In this document: one piece after another, positions 1-8,538 of the stretch
Numbering within the stretch: the first letter of the stretch is position 1
Layout of the letters: the number at the start of each line of letters is the position of its first letter
NCBI GenBank assembly: GCA_002299895.1
Contig: DBOC01000009.1
Span: 62,001-126,000, forward strand
DNA: 64,000 nucleotides
Reading direction: 5' to 3'
Source: Sphingomonadales bacterium UBA656
Lineage (GTDB): Bacteria > Pseudomonadota > Alphaproteobacteria > Sphingomonadales > Sphingomonadaceae
Program-made: the position numbers and the translations under genes
Notes under the pieces: generated by a model
What the model was told of the DNA's origin: nothing
Seen by the model: the letters and a program-made list of their open reading frames with translations, nothing else
Database searches by the model: none

Positions 1-552
1 TTTGGTATTCGACACCTGGTTGATGAAGGTCGATTTGCCCGCATTTGGCATGCCGACAAGCCCCGCATCGGCCAGCAGCTTTAGCCGCAACCAAACGTAC
101 ATTTCCTCGCCCGGCCAGCCCGGCCCATGTTGGCGTGGGGCACGGTTGGTTGAGCTTTTATACGACGCGTTGCCGCGGCCACCATCGCCGCCGCGTAGGA
201 ACACGACGCGCTGACCAACCTCAGTCAAGTCGAGCAACAAAGTGCGGTCTTCGTCATCGGCCAGCACCTGCGTTCCTACAGGCACATGAATAACAAGATC
301 ATCGCCATAAGCGCCATGGCGGTCGCGGCCCATGCCTTGAATGCCACGCATCGCCTTGAAATGCTGCGCATAGCGAAAGTCGATAAGTGTATTCAGTCCC
401 GCCACAGCCTCAAAAATGACATCGCCACCTTTGCCGCCATTACCGCCGTCGGGGCCGCCATATTGCACATATTTTTCCCGCCGAAAGCTGACCGCGCCCG
501 GGCCACCTGCGCCGGAACGGACAAATATTTTTGCTTGGTCAAGAAAATGCAT
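1..552 (-). CDS. obgE: GTPase ObgE/CgtA, 5' part (runs off left edge)
   Basis: This is the first 184 residues of an Obg-family GTPase, which acts in late 50S ribosome assembly and stringent-response control. The glycine-rich Obg fold fills about residues 1-158, with the family's GGxGG-type runs. The G1 loop GMPNAGKST lies at residues 167-175. The rest of the G domain and the C-terminus are beyond the window. ATG at 552 is the start because MHFLDQAKIF matches the usual Obg N-terminus. The gene reads leftwards, away from tRNA-Ala. A BIME-like repeat sits in its upstream region. Confidence 0.96.
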   Translation of the reverse strand, partial: MHFLDQAKIFVRSGAGGPGAVSFRREKYVQYGGPDGGNGGKGGDVIFEAVAGLNTLIDFRYAQHFKAMRGIQGMGRDRHGAYGDDLVIHVPVGTQVLADDEDRTLLLDLTEVGQRVVFLRGGDGGRGNASYKSSTNRAPRQHGPGWPGEEMYVWLRLKLLADAGLVGMPNAGKSTFINQVSNTK

Positions 553-612
553 GAATTGGCCTTTAAGGGAGAATGCAGGTTTTAGCCAGCGCTGGGTTCA
601 AAACCCCAGCTT

Positions 613-720
613 GTCACCCTGAACTTGTTTCAGGGCCCATTGCGCGTCTCAACGCTTCGGGCGAGGCTGGCAAATGGATGCTGGAACGTCAGTCACCAGT
701 GGTGAAACAAGTTCCGCATG
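613..720. repeat. BIME-like paired-hairpin repeat, copy 1 (degenerate)
   Basis: The left arm GTCACCCTGAACTTGTTTC continues into CAGGG and can fold on itself (CCCTGAA/TTCAGGG). The right arm near 703-720 (GAAACAAGTTCCGCATG) is a decayed version of the arm seen in the other copies. The spacer differs from the other three copies. It lies between obgE and tRNA-Ala. Related copies are at 3453-3543, 26853-26940 and 33086-33173. Confidence 0.75.
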
Positions 721-736
721 CCGTGAAGAAGAAGGT

Positions 737-812
737 TGGTGGAGCCTAGGGGAGTCGAACCCCTGACCTCTACACTGCCAGTGTAGCGCTCTACCAGCTG
801 AGCTAAGGCCCC
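737..812 (-). tRNA. tRNA-Ala (anticodon GGC)
   Basis: The minus strand folds as a full cloverleaf. The acceptor GGGGCCT pairs with AGGCTCC, with one G-U pair. The D arm is GCTCAGCTGGTAGAGC. The anticodon stem CTACA/TGTAG encloses loop CTGGCAG, so the anticodon is GGC. The T arm is AGGGG-TTCGACT-CCCCT. The 3' CCA is encoded (737-739). Confidence 0.97.
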
Positions 813-885
813 ATCTTGCCGCCCATTGGCGGCTTTGGTGAGGAGCGCCACTAGCGGGCGCCCCTTTATATATCAAGTCCGAAGA

Positions 886-1203
886 TTAGATGTCGTCGGG
901 TTCGTCTTCTGTGCCAGCAACGCCAAGATCTTCGTCACCGCCCAAGTCGACATCATTGTCGGGCGACACGTCACCGTCAACGGCATCGACGTCGATGTCG
1001 AGATCATCATCCGCCAGATCCGAGTCGTCCTTTTTCTTCTCGGCTTCTTCAAACGGCAATGGCTGTTTCGATTTCAAAACTGGCTCTGGCGTCCACTGAT
1101 TGCCGCATTCGATGCACTCAACCGGTTCGTCCTTGGTCAGGTCATAAAAACGAACGCCACATTTCGGGCAAGTGCGCTTGGTTCCCCATTCAGCCTTGAT
1201 CAT
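886..1203 (-). CDS. TIGR02300 / FYDLN-acid zinc-ribbon protein
   Basis: A 105-residue protein of the FYDLN-acid family, whose function is unknown. Two CxxC pairs (C12/C15 and C30/C33) flank the signature FYDL (19-22) and form a likely zinc ribbon. The second half, from about residue 60, is a low-complexity tail of mainly Asp and Glu. I start at MIKAEWGTKRTC because this is where family homology begins. A longer reading frame exists upstream but looks unrelated. It is divergent from aroA, an arrangement common in alphaproteobacteria. The role could be binding of a basic or nucleic-acid partner, but that is a guess from composition. Confidence 0.9.
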   Translation of the reverse strand: MIKAEWGTKRTCPKCGVRFYDLTKDEPVECIECGNQWTPEPVLKSKQPLPFEEAEKKKDDSDLADDDLDIDVDAVDGDVSPDNDVDLGGDEDLGVAGTEDEPDDI

Positions 1204-1358
1204 GGCGGGCTTAAATCCTTTTAAACTGGCTTGGAAAGGCAACGCACATCTGTGAATCACCGTCAATTGGCGCGGCCTTTGCCACAGCGACACGCCGCTG
1301 TCAAAAATTACTGTGGTCGTTGACTTGAACGCGCATCATCCGCAAAGCGCAAAACATC

Positions 1359-2693
1359 ATGCATAACGCCTCTCCCCGACCCGGCAGTTTTAAGCCCAGC
1401 GGCCCGTTACGCGGCACGCTTAAGGTTCCCGGCGATAAATCGATATCGCATCGTGCGCTTATGTTGAGCGCGCTTGCGGTGGGAGAAAGCCAGATTTCCG
1501 GCTTGCTAGAAGGCGAAGATGTACTCGCCACCGCTGCCGCCATGCGGGCAATGGGCGCACAGATTGAACGCACCGGCGACGGCAATTGGACCGTAAATGG
1601 CGTTGGCGTGGGTGGCTTGATGCAACCTGCTGTCGCGCTTGATATGGGTAATAGTGGCACGTCGACACGGTTATTGATGGGGCTTGTGGCCAGCCACCGG
1701 CTAACCGCAACCTTCATTGGCGATGCAAGCCTGTCCAAACGCCCGATGGGCCGCGTCATTGATCCACTCAGCCAAATGGGGGCGGAGTTTACGGCAAGCC
1801 CTGGGGGAATGTTGCCATTGATGGTGCGCGGATTGGTGCCTGCCGTGCCGATCCGTTACCGCCTGCCGGTCGCCTCTGCGCAAGTCAAAAGCGCTGTCTT
1901 GCTGGCGGGGCTGAACATCGCGGGCATTACCGAAGTCATTGAGCCAGTCCCTACCCGCGACCATAGCGAACGCATGCTGCGCGGATTTGGCGCGGATTTG
2001 ACCGTCGATGTGGATTCTGATGGCGTTCGGCATATCCGCCTAATGGGTGAGGCCGAACTGCAGCCCCAGCAGATTGAGGTTCCGGGCGATCCGTCTTCCG
2101 CCGCCTTCTTCATTGTTGCGGCCCTCATTACCCCAGGTAGTGAAGTCACCGTCACCCATGTTGGCATGAACCCGACCCGCACAGGCATTTACAAGATGCT
2201 GGAGGCGATGGGTGCTGATCTTACCTATGCGAATATGCGCGAAGTTGGTGGAGAACCCGTGGCGGACATCACCGCGCGCCATTCGGTTTTGCGCGGCATC
2301 GATGTACCACCAGATGTTGCGCCGAGCATGATCGACGAGTTTCCGGTGTTCTTTGTTGCTGCAAGCATGGCGCAGGGTCGAACAACGACGAGCGGGCTTG
2401 ACGAACTGCGTGTAAAAGAATCCGACCGGCTCACGCTCATGGCGGTGGGCTTGAAGGCAATTGGCGCAAAGGTAGACGAACGCGAAGACGGCTTGATCAT
2501 CGACGGCAGTGGTGGGGAACCGCTTGAGGGCAATGCGACCGTGACAAGTGCACTCGACCACCGAATCGCTATGAGCTTCGCCGTTGCTGGCCAGAATGTC
2601 TATCACCCTATCCACGTGGATGACGTCTCGCCCATTGCGACCAGTTTTCCGACATTTGAATCTAGCCTTCAAAATTTACAGGTTCAAAATTGA
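1359..2693 (+). CDS. aroA: 3-phosphoshikimate 1-carboxyvinyltransferase (EPSP synthase)
   Basis: A 444-residue EPSP synthase, joining PEP and shikimate-3-phosphate in the shikimate pathway. Class II motifs are visible: GDKS (25-28), SAQVK (173-177), RDHSE (200-204) and NPTRTG. The PEP-site loop reads GNSGTSTR with Gly at 100, where CP4-type glyphosate-tolerant enzymes have Ala. It therefore has class II architecture with the Gly typical of glyphosate-sensitive enzymes. The start MHNASPRPG fits the family N-terminus. cmk follows about 100 bp downstream on the same strand, so co-transcription is likely. Confidence 0.97.
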   Translation: MHNASPRPGSFKPSGPLRGTLKVPGDKSISHRALMLSALAVGESQISGLLEGEDVLATAAAMRAMGAQIERTGDGNWTVNGVGVGGLMQPAVALDMGNSGTSTRLLMGLVASHRLTATFIGDASLSKRPMGRVIDPLSQMGAEFTASPGGMLPLMVRGLVPAVPIRYRLPVASAQVKSAVLLAGLNIAGITEVIEPVPTRDHSERMLRGFGADLTVDVDSDGVRHIRLMGEAELQPQQIEVPGDPSSAAFFIVAALITPGSEVTVTHVGMNPTRTGIYKMLEAMGADLTYANMREVGGEPVADITARHSVLRGIDVPPDVAPSMIDEFPVFFVAASMAQGRTTTSGLDELRVKESDRLTLMAVGLKAIGAKVDEREDGLIIDGSGGEPLEGNATVTSALDHRIAMSFAVAGQNVYHPIHVDDVSPIATSFPTFESSLQNLQVQN

Positions 2694-2796
2694 GCGGATA
2701 TTTGTCGCCCTTAACCGCTAACCTTATTGGCGTTGTCATTAGTTTTCACATCGTGTCGGCGCTGATGAAGCGCCGTGTAGATGCAAGCGCGGCCGT

Positions 2797-3423
2797 ATGA
2801 TTATCGCCGTTGACGGGCCAACTGCCTCGGGAAAAGGTACAATTTCCAAAGCACTGGCGGCGCATTTTGGGCTGCCGTTTCTGGATACGGGCTTGCTCTA
2901 CCGCGCGGTGGGACGGCAGGTGCAATTGCACAAAGCAAACCCCGACGAACCGGCGGATGCTTTGGCAGGATGCGCGTTTCCTGACGGCTTGCTTGATGAC
3001 CCTGTCTTACGGAATGAAGAAGTTGGCGGGTTAGCAAGTCGCGTATCGACCCACCCCGAGGTGCGCGCGGCGCTGAACAAGCGGCAAGTGGACTTTGCTA
3101 ACCAGCCCGGCGGCGCCTTACTCGACGGGCGCGACATCGGGACGGTCATCGCCCCGCATGCGGACGTGAAACTGTTCGTCACGGCGCCCGCGGAGGTCCG
3201 CGCCCAGCGACGATATGATGAAATGCGGCGGCAGGGCATGCATGTTGATCTTGCGCATATCATAGCCGACATCCACACCCGCGATGCGCGCGATATGGGA
3301 CGCGCTGACGCGCCCTTAAAACCCGCCGAAGACGCGCTATTGCTTGATACCGGCGATTTGACTATAGGCGACGCCGTTCAAGCTGCGATCGCTTTGGTGG
3401 AGGGTAAACTCCGGCAGAGTTGA
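2797..3423 (+). CDS. cmk: (d)CMP kinase
   Basis: A 208-residue cytidylate kinase that phosphorylates CMP and dCMP with ATP. The P-loop GPTASGKG is at residues 7-14, followed by the family's LDTGLLYRAVG nucleotide-binding segment and DGRDIGTV. Length is normal for the short bacterial type. It lies between aroA and rpsA, a conserved order in Proteobacteria. There is no strong Shine-Dalgarno directly before ATG 2797, but the N-terminus MIIAVDGP matches homologues. Confidence 0.96.
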   Translation: MIIAVDGPTASGKGTISKALAAHFGLPFLDTGLLYRAVGRQVQLHKANPDEPADALAGCAFPDGLLDDPVLRNEEVGGLASRVSTHPEVRAALNKRQVDFANQPGGALLDGRDIGTVIAPHADVKLFVTAPAEVRAQRRYDEMRRQGMHVDLAHIIADIHTRDARDMGRADAPLKPAEDALLLDTGDLTIGDAVQAAIALVEGKLRQS

Positions 3424-3452
3424 GTGGCGGGGCGTTCCAATGGATGAACGCC

Positions 3453-3543
3453 GTCACCCTGAACCTGTTTCAGGGTCTATTTCGCCTCTGCACCCTTTGG
3501 TCTGTGTGGCATGATGGATGCTGAAATATATTCAGCATGACGG
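3453..3543. repeat. BIME-like paired-hairpin repeat, copy 2
   Basis: The left arm hairpin is CCCTGAA-CCTGT-TTCAGGG. The right arm hairpin is TGCTGAA-TATA-TTCAGCA. They are about 45 bp apart, between cmk and rpsA. The right stem has changed at both sides relative to CCC/GGG, so pairing is kept. Confidence 0.85.
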
Positions 3544-3608
3544 ATAAATGCTTTTGTAACCCTCTTAAAACGAACGCTTTGCTGCTATTCGGGCATCAGG
3601 GCAACTCT

Positions 3609-3635
3609 GGTCAAAGACCGTCGGAACCAACCGAC
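3609..3635 (+). promoter_or_regulatory. Tandem hairpins in the rpsA leader
   Basis: Two adjacent small stem-loops, GGTC-AAA-GACC (3609-3619) and GTCGG-AACCAA-CCGAC (3620-3635), sit 37-63 bp before the rpsA ATG. In E. coli S1 represses its own translation through leader structure. A similar role here is inference. Confidence 0.4.
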
Positions 3636-3671
3636 TGGCCGGACAAAATGTACGTAAGGACACTCTAACCT

Positions 3672-5378
3672 ATGGCAACTTCGCCAAACCCCACCCGCGA
3701 CGATTTCGCGGCACTTCTCGACGAATCACTTGGTGGCGCAGATGCAGGCTTTGAAGGCCGCGTCGTAAAAGGCACCATAACCGCAATCGACAATGACCAT
3801 GCTGTCATCGATGTAGGTCTCAAATCCGAAGGCCGTGTGGCGCTGCGTGAATTCGCTATGCCCGGCCAGAAAGCCGACCTCAAGGTCGGTGACGAAGTCG
3901 AAGTCTTCGTTGATCGCGTAGAAAATATGAACGGCGAAGCCATGTTGAGCCGCGATCGCGCGCGTCGCGAAGCCGCTTGGGATGTACTTGAAGGCGAATT
4001 CGAAGCTGGCAACCGCGTTGACGGCGTTATCTTCGGCCGCGTGAAGGGTGGTTTCACCGTTGATCTTGGCGGCGCAGTGGCGTTCTTGCCCGGCAGCCAG
4101 GTTGACGTCCGTCCGGTCCGCGACGTTGCGCCATTGATGGACATCGCCCAGCCTTTCGTCATCCTCAAAATGGACCGCAAGCGTGGCAACATCGTTGTAT
4201 CGCGTCGCGCCATTTTGGAAGAAACACGCGCAGAACAGCGCACGGGCCTCATCCAGAACCTCGCCGAAGGTCAGATCATCGACGGCGTTGTCAAGAACAT
4301 CACCGATTATGGTGCGTTCGTCGATCTGGGCGGCATTGATGGCCTGCTGCATGTCACAGACATCAGCTACAAGCGTATCAACCACCCAAGCGAAGTCATC
4401 AACATTGGTGACACCGTGAAGGTTCAGATCGTCCGCATCAATAAGGACACACAGCGGATCAGCCTTGGCATGAAGCAACTGGAAAGCGATCCTTGGGATG
4501 CAGCCGTTGCCAAATATCCAGTGGGTACAAAGCTCAAGGGTGCAGTCACAAACATCACCGAATATGGTGCGTTCATCGAACTCGAAGCCGGTATCGAAGG
4601 CTTGGTCCATGTTTCGGAAATGTCATGGACAAAGAAGAACGTTCACCCAGGCAAAATCGTTTCGACTTCACAAGAAGTCGATGTTGTCGTTCTCGACATC
4701 GATATGGAAAAGCGCCGCATTTCGCTTGGCCTCAAGCAAGCGCACGACAATCCATGGGCATCGTTCGCGGACAAGTTCCCAGTTGGCTCGACCGTTGAGG
4801 GTGAAGTCAAGAATGCGACCGAATTTGGCCTGTTCATTGGTCTCGACGGTGACGTTGACGGCATGGTCCACATGTCCGACATCGCATGGGGCATCACGGG
4901 CGAAGAAGCTTTGCACCTTCACCGCAAGGGCGAAACGGTCAAGGCCATCGTTCTGGACATCGACGCTGAGAAAGAGCGCATTTCGCTTGGTATCAAGCAG
5001 CTTGAAAAGGGTGCCCCATCGGCAGCCGGCGCTGCTTCGGTCAGCGGTTTGAAGAAGGGTGGCACCACCACCGTAACCGTTCTCGAAGTACGCGATGGCG
5101 GACTTGAAGTGCAAGCCGGCGAAGACGGCGCAACGGGCTTTATCAAGCGCGCCGACCTTGGCCGTGACCGTGACGAACAACGTCCGGATCGCTTCCAAGT
5201 TGGTCAGAAATTTGATGCCATGGTCACCGGTTTCGACCGCTCGAAAAAGCCTAACTTCTCGGTTAAGGCGCTTCAGCTCGCGGAAGAAAAGCAAGCAGTT
5301 GAGCAATATGGTTCGTCGGATTCCGGCGCCTCGCTCGGCGACATCTTGGGTGAAGCACTCAAGGGCGTGAAGAAATAA
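3672..5378 (+). CDS. rpsA: 30S ribosomal protein S1
   Basis: A 568-residue S1 protein with six S1/OB-fold RNA-binding repeats. The repeats carry recurrent GAFVDLGGIDGLLHVTD-like and VKVKV/ISLG-type segments, and the central ones are the best conserved. S1 docks mRNA on the 30S subunit during initiation. The start MATSPNPTRDD follows AAGGA at about ten bases. Codon use is strongly biased to C-ending codons, as expected of a highly expressed gene. A hairpin terminator follows directly. ihfB lies downstream under its own transcription, the classic rpsA-ihfB order. Confidence 0.98.
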   Translation: MATSPNPTRDDFAALLDESLGGADAGFEGRVVKGTITAIDNDHAVIDVGLKSEGRVALREFAMPGQKADLKVGDEVEVFVDRVENMNGEAMLSRDRARREAAWDVLEGEFEAGNRVDGVIFGRVKGGFTVDLGGAVAFLPGSQVDVRPVRDVAPLMDIAQPFVILKMDRKRGNIVVSRRAILEETRAEQRTGLIQNLAEGQIIDGVVKNITDYGAFVDLGGIDGLLHVTDISYKRINHPSEVINIGDTVKVQIVRINKDTQRISLGMKQLESDPWDAAVAKYPVGTKLKGAVTNITEYGAFIELEAGIEGLVHVSEMSWTKKNVHPGKIVSTSQEVDVVVLDIDMEKRRISLGLKQAHDNPWASFADKFPVGSTVEGEVKNATEFGLFIGLDGDVDGMVHMSDIAWGITGEEALHLHRKGETVKAIVLDIDAEKERISLGIKQLEKGAPSAAGAASVSGLKKGGTTTVTVLEVRDGGLEVQAGEDGATGFIKRADLGRDRDEQRPDRFQVGQKFDAMVTGFDRSKKPNFSVKALQLAEEKQAVEQYGSSDSGASLGDILGEALKGVKK

Positions 5379-5416
5379 GCTTCGCCTAAAAACGACATCC
5401 GAAATATCGGAATAGA

Positions 5417-5448
5417 AACCCGCTCCTTGAATGAGGAGCGGGTTTTTT
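5417..5448 (+). terminator. Rho-independent terminator of rpsA
   Basis: Perfect 11-bp stem AACCCGCTCCT / AGGAGCGGGTT with a 6-base loop, followed by a T-run, 38 bp after the rpsA stop. Confidence 0.93.
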
Positions 5449-5592
5449 GCTGTCTTTGGGACGAAACATTTGGAAGACCGTTGTAATAATGAAAATTTTC
5501 TGCCAGCGTGCATGATTATTGTAAATCGTTGTAAAGCGAAATCTGATAAGCGCATTGCGTCCTATGAGATAACCGTAAGAGAGGGACATAAT

Positions 5593-5871
5593 ATGATCCG
5601 TTCCGAGTTGATCAAAAAGCTTGAGGCCGAAAATCCGGAACTCAAAACTGAGGAAGTCGAAAAGATCGTCGACCTGTTTTTTGACCAGATCATTCAACGC
5701 CTTGCCGACGGTGGATGCGTTGAATTACGTGGCTTTGGAGCGTTTTCGACCCGCGACCGTAGTCCGCGCAAGGGCCGCAACCCACGCACAGGAGCATCGG
5801 TCGATGTACCATCGAAGCGCGTACCTTATTTCAAACCGGGCAAAGAAGTCCGCGAAAGCCTCAACAAATAA
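5593..5871 (+). CDS. ihfB: Integration host factor subunit beta
   Basis: A 92-residue DNA-bending protein of the HU/IHF family, partner of IHF-alpha. MIRSELIKKL, GFGAFSTR and the arm sequence GRNPRTG are diagnostic, and Pro64 is the residue that intercalates into DNA. ATG 5593 is preceded by GAGGGAC at good spacing. A longer in-frame reading upstream starts inside the rpsA terminator and is rejected. tRNA-Leu follows 57 bp later. Confidence 0.97.
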   Translation: MIRSELIKKLEAENPELKTEEVEKIVDLFFDQIIQRLADGGCVELRGFGAFSTRDRSPRKGRNPRTGASVDVPSKRVPYFKPGKEVRESLNK

Positions 5872-5928
5872 CTCGTTTGTCTAAAGGCACTTGACCCTGC
5901 GGGCGTAATGCTGTCTGCGCATGGCTAA

Positions 5929-6014
5929 GCGGATGTGGCGGAATGGTAGACGCTACAGACTTAAAATCTGTTGTCCGTAAGGGCGTGCGGGTTCGAGTCC
6001 CGCCATCCGCACCA
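5929..6014 (+). tRNA. tRNA-Leu (anticodon UAA)
   Basis: The acceptor GCGGATG pairs with CATCCGC, and 3' ACCA is encoded (6011-6014). The anticodon stem ACAGA/TCTGT encloses loop CTTAAAA, giving UAA. A long variable arm (TTGTCCGTAAGGGCGTG) marks a class II tRNA. Confidence 0.97.
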
Positions 6015-6080
6015 ATTAGCTTTAACCGCTCTGTGATTCTCATAATCAAACATACAGGGCGCTTCGCCCCGCATAGCTGT

Positions 6081-7589
6081 TCAATTGCGTGGCGGTTGCC
6101 GTCGGTAACTCAGCGCCTCCGCAATGTGGATACGGCTAACGTCAGTGGCGCTTGCCAAATCGGCGATGGTGCGGGCAACCCGCAATATGCGTGTATAGCC
6201 GCGCGCCGATAGGCGCATGGCCTCCGCAGCTTGGGCTAGCAGGCTCTGACCCGCAACGTCTGGCGTGGCGAAAGCCGCAAGTGCATCCCCATCCAAGTCC
6301 GCATTGGTCCGCAGGCCAGTGCCTTGCAATCGTGCGCTTTGCAGAACAAGCGCAGCATGAACCCGCGCTGCGACCTCGGCAGAACCTTCGGCAGGGGGTG
6401 GGAGAGCCAAGTCTGCGGCACGCACAGCGTGCACATCGACATGCAAGTCGATCCGATCAAGCAATGGGCCCGATATCTTCGCCTGATAGTCCGCAGCGCA
6501 GCGCGGTGCCCGGCTACACGCCAAAGCCGCATCGTCGAGATGCCCGCAGCGGCACGGATTCATCGCGGCGACCAATTGAACATTGGCAGGAAAGGTCACG
6601 TGACTGTTGGCGCGCGCGACGCTGACTTCGCCGGTTTCCAAAGGCTGTCGCAAACTGTCGAGTACGCCGCGTTGAAACTCGGGTAGTTCGTCGAGGAACA
6701 GGACGCCGAGATGGGCCAAGCTGACTTCGCCCGGACGAATGCGCAGACCACCCCCGACCAAGGCTGGCATGGACGCGCTATGATGCGGTGCACGGAACGG
6801 ACGTGTGCGCAATAAGCGGCCACCGTCCAAAGATCCGGCAACCGATGCAATCATGGACACCTCCAATGCTTCAGCAGGCGAAAGTTCTGGCAAGATACCC
6901 GGCATGCACGACGCCAAAAGCGACTTGCCCGCGCCCGGAGGGCCAACCATCGCCAAATTGTGACCCCCAGCAGCGGCAATCTCGAGTGCGCGCTTTGCGG
7001 TCTCCTGCCCTTTAACCATTTTCAAATCAGGGCCCGTTTGGCGCGGTTCGGCGATCCCTGGCACGGGCGGGCGCAGCAAAGATTGCCCTTTCAAATGGTT
7101 CAGCAAGCCCAGCAAATCGGGTGCTGCCACAACCTCAATTTCACCAGCCCAAGCTGCTTCTGACCCTTGCATTGCCGGACAGATTAACCCGAGTCCGCGT
7201 GACGAGGCGTGTAGCGCCGCCAAAAGCACGCCAGGTGAAGCCGCCACCCTGCCATCCAATCCAAGCTCACCTACCACCACAAATTGTGCCAGACCCTCTG
7301 CATCCACCAGCCCCATTGCGCCAAGTAGAGCCAACGCAATTGGCAAGTCATAATGGGAACCCTCTTTGGGAAGGTCGGCGGGTGAAAGATTGATAGTGAT
7401 CCGCTTGGGCGGCAAAGCCAAGCCCAACGCGGAGATTGCGGCACGAACCCGTTCACGGCTTTCGGCGACTGCCTTATCCGGAAGACCTACAACCGCGAAG
7501 CCGACCATCCCTGGCGCGACCTGACATTGCACTTCAACGCTGCGGGCTTCTAAACCGAGATAGGCGACTGTGGAAACAATCGACACCAT
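6081..7589 (-). CDS. YifB/ComM-family Mg-chelatase-like AAA+ ATPase
   Basis: A 502-residue protein of the YifB/ComM family. ComM acts as a hexameric branch-migration helicase during natural transformation in other bacteria. The order is an N-terminal ChlI-like fold, a Walker A motif GPPGAGKS near residue 220, Walker B VLFLDELPEF near 305, a zinc-type segment with Cys around CRCGHLDD, and a C-terminal Mg-chelatase domain. ATG at 7589 gives the standard N-terminus MVSIVSTVAYLGLEA. A perfect 19-bp palindrome lies about 130 bp upstream. No competence genes are near. Confidence 0.93.
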   Translation of the reverse strand: MVSIVSTVAYLGLEARSVEVQCQVAPGMVGFAVVGLPDKAVAESRERVRAAISALGLALPPKRITINLSPADLPKEGSHYDLPIALALLGAMGLVDAEGLAQFVVVGELGLDGRVAASPGVLLAALHASSRGLGLICPAMQGSEAAWAGEIEVVAAPDLLGLLNHLKGQSLLRPPVPGIAEPRQTGPDLKMVKGQETAKRALEIAAAGGHNLAMVGPPGAGKSLLASCMPGILPELSPAEALEVSMIASVAGSLDGGRLLRTRPFRAPHHSASMPALVGGGLRIRPGEVSLAHLGVLFLDELPEFQRGVLDSLRQPLETGEVSVARANSHVTFPANVQLVAAMNPCRCGHLDDAALACSRAPRCAADYQAKISGPLLDRIDLHVDVHAVRAADLALPPPAEGSAEVAARVHAALVLQSARLQGTGLRTNADLDGDALAAFATPDVAGQSLLAQAAEAMRLSARGYTRILRVARTIADLASATDVSRIHIAEALSYRRQPPRN

Positions 7590-7718
7590 ATTGTTTCCCC
7601 AAGGGTGGACCTCCGCCGCGCTGGGATGTCATGACAGCGGAGGTCCCGCCGACCGGTCCAGTGGTCGACAGGACCAACTGAACCGCGAACGGCTCACATG
7701 GCAACCGCTGCCGATTAG

Positions 7719-7737
7719 TATACCAACGGTTGGTATA
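7719..7737. promoter_or_regulatory. Perfect 19-bp palindrome, candidate operator
   Basis: TATACCAACGGTTGGTATA is an exact inverted repeat of 9+1+9 in the 215-bp gap between the FzlA-like gene and yifB, both on the minus strand. It would lie upstream of yifB. The size and symmetry suit a TetR- or LacI-type dimer site. No regulator gene is adjacent. Confidence 0.55.
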
Positions 7738-7804
7738 TCCAATTTGGGGTTATTGATACGCTAAGCGGACAGTAAACAGGTTGAAAATCAGCCGTTTTTG
7801 GGAC

Positions 7805-8476
7805 TTAGAAATCGACATGCTCATAATGCTTGGGAGGGGCGATGACTTCCATCCGTTCGGACAATAAGGGCCGAAAACTGGGACGCGATTTAAACATGGC
7901 GTACCACGCCTTGGTCTGTTCATGCCCATTCCAATCGATGCCGCCTAGATAGTCAGCGACCGAAATCTGTGCCGCTGCTGCCAGATCAGCCATCGTCATT
8001 GTTGATCCTGCCAACCACGCGCGGTGGTCGATGAGATAGTCAATATAATCGAGATGCCCATTGGCCAATTTCATTGCTTCTCGTAAAATTTTGGCTTCGG
8101 GCGGCTGACGATCAATCAGTCGTTTCTTCATGCGTTCATGCAAAAGCGGCTGGGTCACATCGCCGTAAAACTGCTCGTCGAACCAAGATACGAGGCGACG
8201 AATTTCGGCGCGATATTGCGCGGTGCCGCTGATCATCGGGTTGGTTGGGACGGTTTCGTCAATATACTCCGAAATTGCCACCGAATCGGACAATGTAATA
8301 TTACGTTCGGAATCGCGCATCACGGGCGTGCGTCCCGCGGGGTTCATGTGCACAAATTCGTCGCGCTGATCCCAAGGATTTTCGCGCACCAAACTGTATG
8401 GTACCCCTTTTTCGCCAAGCAGCAGACGTACTTTGCGCGAAAAGGGACAGAGCGGATATTGATGGAGATGCCACAT
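7805..8476 (-). CDS. fzlA: GST-fold protein, FzlA-like (FtsZ-binding)
   Basis: A 223-residue glutathione-S-transferase-fold protein. The N-terminal thioredoxin-like half has YPLCPFSRKVR, with Cys10 where GSTs have the catalytic residue, and NPAGRTPV. The all-helical C-terminal half has WLAGSTMTMADLAAAAQIS. The end KSRPSFRPLL...HYEHVDF resembles alphaproteobacterial FzlA, which binds and curves FtsZ filaments in Caulobacter. I recognise FzlA by this tail and by the segment DYLGGIDW. An ordinary GST remains possible. It is a single gene with a 62-bp gap to the lipoprotein gene. Confidence 0.75.
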   Translation of the reverse strand: MWHLHQYPLCPFSRKVRLLLGEKGVPYSLVRENPWDQRDEFVHMNPAGRTPVMRDSERNITLSDSVAISEYIDETVPTNPMISGTAQYRAEIRRLVSWFDEQFYGDVTQPLLHERMKKRLIDRQPPEAKILREAMKLANGHLDYIDYLIDHRAWLAGSTMTMADLAAAAQISVADYLGGIDWNGHEQTKAWYAMFKSRPSFRPLLSERMEVIAPPKHYEHVDF

Positions 8477-8538
8477 GTAGTTCTGTTAGGACCGGTTACA
8501 CAGAAAGTGAAGGGGGCCTTGTCCCAAAAGCAAGATCA

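Noticed and set aside
2040..2672. 210-codon frame antisense to aroA
   Set aside because: A shadow of a clear aroA gene; the translation has no domain pattern.
3726..5555. Two frames of about 295 codons antisense to rpsA
   Set aside because: They are a product of the strong codon bias of rpsA and have no recognisable protein features.
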